A stretch of DNA of 64,000 nucleotides from Tupaia tana (Eukaryota; Chordata; Mammalia; Scandentia; Tupaiidae): the NCBI GenBank assembly GCA_026018925.1, contig JAKSZU010000002.1:51945337-52009336 (forward strand), read 5' to 3'. A program made the translations under genes and the position numbers. The notes below the pieces were generated by a model. The model was not told where the DNA came from, did no database searches, and worked only from the letters and a program-made list of their open reading frames with translations. Positions 57,036-64,000 of the stretch are shown in pieces. Every line of letters begins with the position of its first letter. Within the stretch, counting starts at the first letter, position 1.

Positions 57036-57364
57036 AAAGTACTAAATGCTTACAATGGAAAGTCAGTATGAATGCATAAAATTGATAAATCTGGGGAACA
57101 TGGTGTAAACATTTAGAAGCATTGAATGGGCCCCATCATTTTAAGAAACAATTGAAAGAGTGAAGAGAGTTTTTTCCCCAGGGAGCTGGGCTCAAAGGAG
57201 GGATTAAGAAAAAATTGTAGAACTACCATTTTTATCATGACCTTTTCAGTACCATTTGGCTTTTAAAATTATGTAAATGTCTAACTTTGGCAAAATACTT
57301 ATTTTTTGAAGTTTAGTAAAAGGCGGAAGTGCTGAGGAAGACGTGATTGGCTTTATTCGGACTG
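57036..57364. other. Unassigned AT-rich sequence
   Basis: No exon or recognisable repeat. Confidence 0.4.
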
Positions 57365-57700
57365 TGCTCAGTGTCTTAGTCTGCGTGACTGCCATTACGC
57401 AGTACTCGCGCTGCGTGAAATTTATCTTCTCATGGTTCTAAAGGCTGAAAATCTGAAATCAGGGTGCACCTGCGGTCTGTTTCAGGGGAGGGCTCTTCTC
57501 TTGGATTTTTGGGAGGCAGATGAGAAAGGCACAGGGGCATACCATCCCTGGGGTATGCTAGAGGGATGCCTCTTTCCACCATGCATCTGCAAGGAATATT
57601 CCTTTTGCACAAATCTAACCATTCTCTGCCGCTTTACCTCCTGGCCCCTGCAGAAGTGCAGAGGCCTATCTGAGTGAGCTGTGTAGGCGGGGCTAGATGG
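57365..57700 (-). mobile_element. MaLR LTR fragment (fossil), antisense
   Basis: gtgtcttagtctgcgtgact, tctcatggttctaaaggctg and caggggagggctcttctctt follow antisense MST/MLT LTRs. Fairly diverged. Confidence 0.55.
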
Positions 57701-57799
57701 CATTGCCCAGAGCTTCCCAAGCCTGCTGCTGACTAGCCTAAACCCCATTCTCCAGCTTTGCCCCACTCAGCAATAAGTATTTGTTCACCTTCATCTATC

Positions 57800-57857
57800 T
57801 TTCTTTTCTCCGTGTTTCCTTCCTTTCTTCTTTCTTTCTTCCTTCCTCTCTTTCTTC

Positions 57858-57888
<31 letters not shown>

Positions 57889-58045
57889 CAGTTTATTTCT
57901 TGAGAGAGAGAAAGACATGGATCCCTGACAGAGTCTTGCCACAGTATGCTCTTCGCCCAACCTTCTAGCCAGGGACCTGGAGTGTTTAGGTTCACTTGGG
58001 ATCTGAACCTTGGACTTTCCTATGTGGATCCATTAGGTCTAGTTT
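57800..58045 (-). mobile_element. SINE-B copy with long pyrimidine tail
   Basis: 57800-57890 is a (TTCC/TTTC/CT)n tail; then acagtttatttcttgagag, gacagagtcttgccacag and, near the right end, gatccattaggtctagtttg. Minus-strand SINE-B. Confidence 0.7.
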
Positions 58046-58299
58046 GTTAATCACGTTAAGTATTCTATGTCCTTCCTAATTTTTGCATGCTTATTCTATC
58101 ATCACTGAAATAGACATGTTAAAACTTTTCTTTGTGATGGCAGATTTCTTTATTTCTCTTTGAAATTTTAAAAATTTTAAGATTTTGATTAGTTGCTTAC
58201 AGATTTACAATTATTTAACCTGCTTCCTGCACTATCACAGCAGAGTCACTTCCTTTATTTCTTTGTTTATTTTCCAAGTTGTTGCCAACATGAGCAAAG

Positions 58300-58730
58300 A
58301 AGACGAGTGGCATTTTTGACCTTCCTCAGAGACATCAGCAATGTGTTCGGAAAACTAGGAAGAGTTCAGCATTGTTGGAACAGAGGCTGTGTGGAGCGGA
58401 GTGGAAGAGAGAGCCTGGGAAATGGTAGGCGTGGTAGGAGATGTCCATGTGGAGGAGACACAGGAATGACAGAGCTCCTTGCAGCCCTACTTTGTACCTG
58501 GCTGAGCTGAGAAGGATGGGCTGGGAGGGGCTCCTGAAGGCCAGGAAACTGGCTAGGAAGGATTGTAGAAATGCAAGCGAAGAAGCGAGGACCTGGGCAG
58601 AGGGCCTGGACAGGAGGGAATGAATTAGACTTATAGCTTCATAGTAGACTCAGAATTCAGTAAACAGAATTTGGTGATGAGTTGAGTAAGAGATTGGAGT
58701 TGAGGGTGACTCCACACTTCTGATATAGCA
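58300..58730 (-). mobile_element. Possible L2-like fragment, antisense
   Basis: gagttgagggtgactccac and similar 'gactccaag' wording late in the element, with an order as in antisense L2 internal parts. Weak. Confidence 0.35.
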
Positions 58731-58960
58731 ACTGTGGGGAAAATACCTTTCTCTTCTCAGACTCAGTACAGCTGGAAGATGAAGCACCCCAGGATGCTAA
58801 TCTGGGAAAAGGGATTCTGGGGCCCTGCTGACCCCCCTTCCCTGCAACATCCTCATGTTACCCACCATCTAGGTTCTTTGGTGATTCTGCACCTTTGGTT
58901 TTAATTGTGGTGTCTAATCTTTACTTCTCCAATGGCTAGGCCTAAGAATCAGGGTACTTA

Positions 58961-58980
58961 AAAAAAAAAAAAAAAAAAAA
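58961..58980. repeat. Poly(A) run, 20 bp
   Basis: Uninterrupted A run without an attached SINE I can identify. Confidence 0.9.
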
Positions 58981-59014
58981 ACACTTTTCTACCTTGAAAA
59001 ATATTTCAAATTTA

Positions 59015-59266
59015 GGGAACCAGCAGTTAGCGTAATGGCTATGTCGCTGGACTCCCACGTAGTCAACCGCGGTTCGAGTCCTGGACCCGGTGGCTTAAAA
59101 CACACGCCGGGCACATGTGCGTGCGTGCCCAAGATCCCGAGAGGAGAATGAAGGAGAAGGGATTGCTGCGTGACCATATTTCTCACTTTCTGTCTCTATG
59201 TCTCTCTCTGTCTGTCTGGCGAGCGCACACGCCCTATAGCAAAAATCTCTCCAAAGGAAAAAAAAA
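59015..59266 (+). mobile_element. SINE-A copy, young, lacking the palindromic core
   Basis: Exact duplication atttcaaattta at 59003-59014 and 59267-59278. Near-consensus head (gttagcgtaatggctatgt; cgcggttcgagtcctgg). The CCCCCCTGGGGGGTG core is cleanly missing between gcgtgaccat and atttctcac. Confidence 0.95.
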
Positions 59267-59825
59267 ATTTCAAATTTACAGAAATATTACAAACATTATA
59301 TGGTGATCTCCCATAGACTCTTTACTTACATTTACCAATTAACATTTATAGCACACCATTTTTCTCTTTCTGCCTGTGTACCTATTTATCTACCGCTCTG
59401 TCTAGTTTCTCTATATAATTATTATGATCATTTCTACAGAACCATATGAAAGAAAATGGGGTACATTATGCACCTTTATTGACAAATGCTTTCACATAAA
59501 GCCTCTAAGAACAAGGACATTTCCTTCATTACCCCAGTGCAATGGTCAATTTTAGGAACTTTAACCTTAGTATAATGTTATTACCCAAAGTATAGTCTAC
59601 AGTCAACTTTCACCAGTTGCCATAGCAGTGTTTTTTATGGGGAATTTTCCCCTAGTCCAAGGCCTAATTCAGGATTATGCATTACATTTAGTTGTCCTAT
59701 TTCCCCTACCTCACCTAATAACATAAATTTGCAGAATTTGCATAGAAAAACAGAAAAATATACCATGAGTTTTTCAATGACCCATATTTCAATTTTGTCT
59801 TTTATGATAGTGACAATCTTTTTTT

Positions 59826-60099
59826 CTTAAAGAGATTTTTTTTGCTATAGGGTATGTGTGCTCACCAGAGAGAAAGAGCGAAACAGTGAGACAGAAAGTG
59901 AAAAATCACATTCTGTCCCCCCCCCCCCCAGGTGGGGACAACCACACTGCAATCCCCTCTTATCCACTCTCCTCTTTGGACTTAGGGCACATACACACAT
60001 GCAAGCAGTGTGTTTCAAGCTGCTGGGTTCAGGACTCGAACCACAGTCAGTCCCATGGGAATTCTAGCGCCTTTACCACTATGCCACCTTCTGGCCCCT
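59826..60099 (-). mobile_element. SINE-A copy with C-run in place of the palindrome
   Basis: gctatagggtatgtgtgctc to ccaccttctggccc; the palindrome is replaced by a run of 14 C followed by aggtgggg. Older. Confidence 0.85.
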
Positions 60100-60673
60100 C
60101 GACAGTAACAGTCTTGGCAAACACAGGTCAAGTGTTTTATAGGATGTGTTCAGTTTGGATTTGTTGGTATTTCCGGGTGAGTATATTCAGGTTATGCATT
60201 TTTGACAGGCTTACACCAGGGTGAAGCTATATCCTCACTCATCACATCAGAAAACACACCCACATAGACATGTTCCATTGCCAAGGCGTTAACCTCTATC
60301 ACTTGGTTGAGGTGGTGTTAGTCAAGTTTTCCCACTACAAAATTACTGTTTTTCCCTTTGCAATGAATAAGTCTGTGGAGAGATAATTTGAGACTTTCAC
60401 CTAATAGTTTTAGCATTTATTGATGATTCCTGTATGAGTCAATTAGTACTATGATGTTCCAACAGTGTTGATTTATAACTTCTTCACTCATATATGTTTA
60501 TAAGTTGGCTTTCCATTCTAAAGAAGAGCCTACCTCTCTTCCTCTTTTATTTATGGAATTAACACAAATTCATGAAATTCTATTTTTTTTCATAATTCAT
60601 CATTATTTTTGTTTTGATACTCTAAGTGTCTTGGAGTTGGTCAGTAGGAACCCCTTTAAGATGTTTTCTATAT

Positions 60674-60676
<3 letters not shown>

Positions 60677-60704
<28 letters not shown>

Positions 60705-60949
60705 GAGAGAGATTTTTTTGGTGTAGGACACATGCACTTGCCAGAGAGACAGAGGGACAGAAAGTGAGAAATCATCCCCCAGTGGGGAGGGCCACACCAT
60801 AATCCCTCCTCCTCCATTCTCCTTTCAGGATTTTGGGCATGCATACACACATGCCTGGTGTGAGTCCCAAGCCACAGGTTCCGGGACTCAAACTGCAGTT
60901 GACTATATGGGAGTCTAAGCAACGTAACCATTATGCCATCTGCTGGTCC
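60677..60949 (-). mobile_element. SINE-A copy
   Basis: tttctatattctt (60664-60676) and tttcctatattctt (60950 on) flank it. Poly(T) of about 27 bp, decayed CpGs. Confidence 0.9.
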
Positions 60950-61450
60950 TGTTTCCTATATTCTTACAACATAGTCTCCTCATTTGATGAGCACTTTCTT
61001 ACTTTTAAGAACAAGCCCTGTCCAGCCCTGGAATCAGCCATTTCTCCAAGACATCCTGGTTCTTTCTGATGGGAAATGGTATTTAGAAACCAAGATCTGT
61101 GCCCATTACTGCTGAAATGTAACGGCCTTTTCAGTGGACAGAACCAGGAGTAACCACTGATCTCAACCCAACACCTTGTGGCTCTTTGTTTTTTTTTTTT
61201 CCAAGTCCATGTTTGTATCTATTTCTCTCATTGTGAGAATTCTGAATCCCACTCCAACTCAAAAAATGTACTTTTTTGTTCAGTTCTGCAATATTACCAC
61301 ACAAAATAATCCTAGAATTACAACATCTATACGTCTATCAACAACAAATCTATTCAGCCAGAGTTCAAGATTGGTTTGTAGATCTTTTTCTCTTTGCACT
61401 AAGGACATACAGTTAAAGTACTGCATTCAAAGGTTAATTAAAGGGGGAGG

Positions 61451-61682
61451 AGAGTTGAGCCCTTCTTTCAGAAGATTCCTCATGGCTACTGGGAACTAGA
61501 TATTTCAGGGGACAGGAGAAATGAAGATTTTCTACTCATAATTCAGCCTTCAGCAAGCAAAGCTAAAGAGTTGAGCCCTTCTTTCAGAAGATTCCTCATG
61601 GCTACTGGGAACTAGATATTTCAGGGGACAGGAGAAATGAAGATTTTCTACTCATAATTCAGCCTCCAGTAAGCAAAGCTAG
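61451..61682 (+). repeat. Two tandem 116-bp units in the 5' region of HAL1-like copy 2
   Basis: Unit 1 61451-61566 and unit 2 61567-61682, both beginning agagttgagcccttctttc. I count about three to four differences, all near the end (ccttcagcaagc vs cctccagtaagc; final a vs g). The arrangement resembles the promoter monomers of some rodent L1 families. A local duplication after insertion cannot be excluded. Confidence 0.9.
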
Positions 61683-61812
61683 TGTGCGATCACAACAGAT
61701 TCTAGAACACCTCTGTCTGCTTGCTCCTGAACATTGAGGCTTAACTTCAAGAATTTGAAAGGAACACACCATCCATCAGATGACAAGAAATCACCGTCAG
61801 ATCACAAGAAAT

Positions 61813-62781
61813 ATGGGAAAACGAGAAAATACCTCTCCTCCAATGGAAAAGAGTAACTCTCCTTCATCCACAAGCAGTTCGGTGAAAGTCATGGAAATGT
61901 CTGATAAGGAATTTAGAGCATTCGTAATGTCGAAGTTAACAGAGATGGAAGAAAAGAGAGATAATGAACTGCTAAAGAGAAAGGAGAAAGAAGTTGCTGA
62001 GTTCCAGGAGATGAGGAAATTCTTGCAAGATCTAAAAGAGGAATTACACATTTTACAAAAGACTCAAACGGAACTGCTAGAGATGAAGTCTATAATACAA
62101 GAAGTCAAAATCTCCCTTGAAAGTATTAAAAGCAGACTAGATCATTCAGAAAATAGAATCTCAGATGTAGAAGAGAAAATGGCTGGCTTAGAAAAATCCA
62201 CCATGAAGACTGAGAAAATGGCTCAAAAATTTGAGAATTATATGCGAGAAGTACTGGATACCATCAAACGTCCAAATATCCGGATAATTGGCATTCCAGA
62301 AGGTGAAGAGACCCATAAGGGCATTGATAATCTATTCCATGAAATCCTGCAAGAAAACTTTCCAAACCTAGAGAGGCATTCAAAGATCCAGTCCCAGGAA
62401 ATACAAAGGACCCCAAATAGAATCAACCCAAGAAGATCTTCTCCAAGACACATTATAGCCAGGTTGACCAAAACCACAGACAAAGACAAGATACTAAGAT
62501 TGGCAAGAGAGAAACATCAAGTTACCTACAAAGGACATCCCATCAGGCTAACAGCAGATCTCTCATCGGAAACAATGCGAGCGAGGAGAGAATAAGAAAA
62601 TATATTCAAAGTGTTACGAGAGAAGCAGTTTCAGCCAAGAATACTGTACCCGGCAAGATTATCTTTAAGGTGGGAAGAAAAGACAAGAACATTCTCAGAT
62701 AAACAAAACCTGAAAGAATTTACCAGCACCAGACCAGATCTCTAAGAAGTTCTCAAGGGTGTGCTGTATCAAGAAAATTAA
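61813..62781 (+). pseudogene. LINE-1 ORF1p (HAL1-like copy 2), two nonsense codons
   Basis: ORF1p binds L1-family RNA as a trimer. Start chosen at ATG 61813 (MGKRENTSPPMEK), which matches the MGK start of human ORF1p; an in-frame ATG at 61780 would add 11 residues. Residues about 35-140 are coiled coil (KLTEMEEKRDNELLKRKEKE, DLKEELHILQKTQTELLEMK). From about 155 the RRM starts (RPNIRIIGIPEGEE), then NLFHEILQENFPNLERH, QEIQRTPNRINPRRSSPRHI and the C-terminal domain (REKHQVTYKGHPIRLTADLS). In-frame TAA codons lie at 62593 (where copy 1 and human L1 have Trp in the REW motif) and at 62743; reading past them the frame ends at 62779-62781 after VLYQEN. Total about 322 codons versus 338 in human. 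The N-terminal 260 residues are uninterrupted. Confidence 0.9.
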
Positions 62782-63664
62782 ACACAGACACACGGAAATA
62801 AGAGTCCAAAAACTATGAAAGTGGCCAACTTAATCATAGGGACAAGTCTGGAGTTGAATATTATATCCCAGAATTTAATCAGGAAAATTGAACCAGAACA
62901 GAAGATAAAAGTACATGAGACTGATAGGTTCATGCACCTACCATTTGAACAGAATCCTAACTTGTTTCCTGGCTTTAAGCAAAGTTCCTTGGCATTTCTT
63001 TGAGTTAAGTTAAAACTGGTTTTCTTAGTAATAATGAGTGAACTCACCATTGAAAGTAGTTAGATTATGTAGGAAATTGTGTGATCAATGCAACGTGGGT
63101 GGGAAGGGAATGAAGGACAATTGTGGACACTGGAGGTGGTGTGAGAGGAGGGTGGGAAGGGACAGAGGGTCAGAAAGAGGGGTGGAAGTAATTCTAGGAA
63201 CTAGTAATGGAAAATTTTTTGTAATGTGCATGATTGTGTCACTATGCAGTGTGTACTGGATGGGAGATTGCATTTTGTATGCTGTGATGAAGCTTAGGGA
63301 AGGAATGTAAATTGAGTTACAAAAAAAAAAGTTTCAGTAAAAAAAAATATACATCTATTCAATGACTGCAGTAGTTTATGTAGCCACAGCTAGGTGCTAC
63401 TTTATAGGATGCGTAAACTAAGTCTTGTGCTCATGGAAATGTGTGTATCACTTGCGTTTGCTATGAGGGTATTTGGATTGATTAGGGTCTTTGGCGATAC
63501 AATAAAATGTGAGGAGAAAACAGTGTAGAAAGAATATAGTTACTGACCAAGAAAGATTTAAAATGATAGATTGCTTTTAAAAAAAAAACAACTATTGATT
63601 TATATCAGCTGACCACACAATTAAGTCTTTCCAGGGTTTTTAAAAAATTATTTTATTGAAAAAA
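62782..63664 (+). other. 3' region of HAL1-like copy 2
   Basis: About 880 bp. First 60 bp match copy 1 (ggccaacttaatcataggg). A G-rich polypurine tract lies at 63095-63187 (gggtgggaagggaatgaagg), and caataaaatgtgaggag at 63500 parallels caataaaatgtggggggg of copy 1. Ends ttattttattgaaaaaaaaa. Confidence 0.7.
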
Positions 63665-63679
63665 AAAAGTTAATTAAAG

Positions 63680-63931
63680 GGGGACCAGAAGATGGATTAA
63701 TAGTTTCGTCACTGGATTCCCATGTGGTTGACCGCAGTTTGAATCCCAGACCCGGCTGCTTAAACTCATGCCAGGCACATGTGCATGAGTGCCCAAGATC
63801 CCAGGGGGAGAATGGAGGAGAAGGGATTGTGGTGTGGCCACAATGGGGAGATTTCTCGCTTTCTGTCTCTCTGTCTCTCTGTCTTTCCAGCAAATGCATA
63901 CATCTATAGCAAAAACCTCTTTAAAAAAAAA
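63680..63931 (+). mobile_element. SINE-A copy at the 3' edge of HAL1-like copy 2
   Basis: gggaccagaagatggattaa head; palindrome reduced to cacaatggggag; gcaaaaacctctt tail. aaaagttaatt on the left (63665-63675) and right (63934 onward) is its duplication, overlapping that of the HAL1-like element. Confidence 0.9.
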
Positions 63932-63944
63932 AAAGTTAATTGAG

Positions 63945-64000
63945 GGGACCGGCAGATGGCATACTGGTTACATCACTAGACTGCCACATAGTTGACTGCA
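63945..64000 (+). mobile_element. SINE-A copy, cut by the window end
   Basis: gggaccggcagatggcatac followed by catcactagactgccacat and gttgactgca; only the tRNA-like head is in view. Confidence 0.85.

Larger units (their letters stand above)
59280..61443. mobile_element. Ancient L1-type interspersed repeat, second copy, interrupted
   Basis: Partner of 1895-3545. Landmarks: gttgccatagcagtgtttt, gcattacatttagttgtcc, aggttatgcatttttgacag, ttagcatttattgatgattc, then aatcagccatttctccaaga and ggtatttagaaaccaagatc. Interrupted by SINE-A copies at 59826-60099 and 60677-60949; the HAL1-like copy 2 is inserted at 61443/61444. Confidence 0.55.
61444..63664 (+). mobile_element. HAL1-like (ORF1-only L1) element, copy 2, apparently full length
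   Basis: The site aaaggttaattaaag (61429-61443) recurs as aaaagttaattaaag (63665-63679), with gttaattaaag exact, so both ends are defined. Inside: a 5' region of 369 bp with two 116-bp tandem units, ORF1 (61813-62781) and a 3' region of about 880 bp ending in an A-rich tail. The 2.2-kb element has no room for and no trace of the roughly 3.8-kb ORF2. Confidence 0.8.

Noticed and set aside
63300-63350. An earlier 3' end of HAL1-like copy 2 at the A-runs near 63321-63350
   Set aside because: No target duplication fits there, while gttaattaaag fits an end at 63664, and copy 1 has matching sequence (caataaaatgtg) further downstream.

Overview
This is a gene-poor stretch of nuclear DNA from a placental mammal, made mostly of interspersed repeats. 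It carries eutherian-wide fossils (MIR, L2, MER1- and MER5A-like hAT elements, MLT1/MST-type MaLR LTRs) overlaid by about 50 copies of tRNA-derived, poly(A)-tailed SINEs that I do not recognise from a well-known order. No primate Alu dimers, rodent B1/B2/ID, carnivore CanSINE, rabbit C repeat or ruminant BovA were seen. One degraded copy at 30346-30541 (minus strand) joins a tRNA-like head to a 7SL-like segment with the Alu/B1 signature, which points to Euarchontoglires. A lineage without a main Alu or B1 expansion, such as Dermoptera (colugo), would fit, but the host identification is an inference (roughly 40%).

I call the SINE families A to D; these labels are mine. A is about 265 bp: a tRNA-like head with A and B boxes, a body with a GC palindrome and a pyrimidine-rich stretch, and a gcaaaaacctct tail. 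B has a related head and a body ending in gaaataaataaactt. C looks like A with an internal deletion. D is an older A relative. Many A copies keep 12-18 bp target-site duplications and intact CpGs, so they are young.

Layout: 0-17 kb is old sequence (antisense L2, an ancient L1-type repeat split by an MLT1 LTR, MER5A split by MER1) with scattered SINEs. The only host coding sequence I can support is a terminal exon at 17090-17267 (plus) with its own poly(A) signal at 17390. From 17 to 32 kb there are SINE-rich blocks, including a MIR fragment interrupted three times and a five-SINE pile at 22.9-24.1 kb, then a repeat-poor block at 24.7-26.8 kb. From 32 to 44 kb and 50 to 58 kb old LTRs are frequent.

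The most notable content is two LINE-1-derived elements that carry only ORF1 (half-L1, HAL1 architecture), at about 45160-47272 and 61444-63664. Neither has any sign of ORF2. Both have an ORF1 of the same design followed by a 3' region of about 880 bp with a G-rich polypurine tract. The second keeps target-site duplications, has two 116-bp tandem units at its 5' end resembling promoter monomers, and its ORF1 reading frame is broken by only two stop codons. Such elements need the reverse transcriptase of a full L1 acting in trans, as the SINEs do, so both non-autonomous groups here probably shared one L1 machinery.
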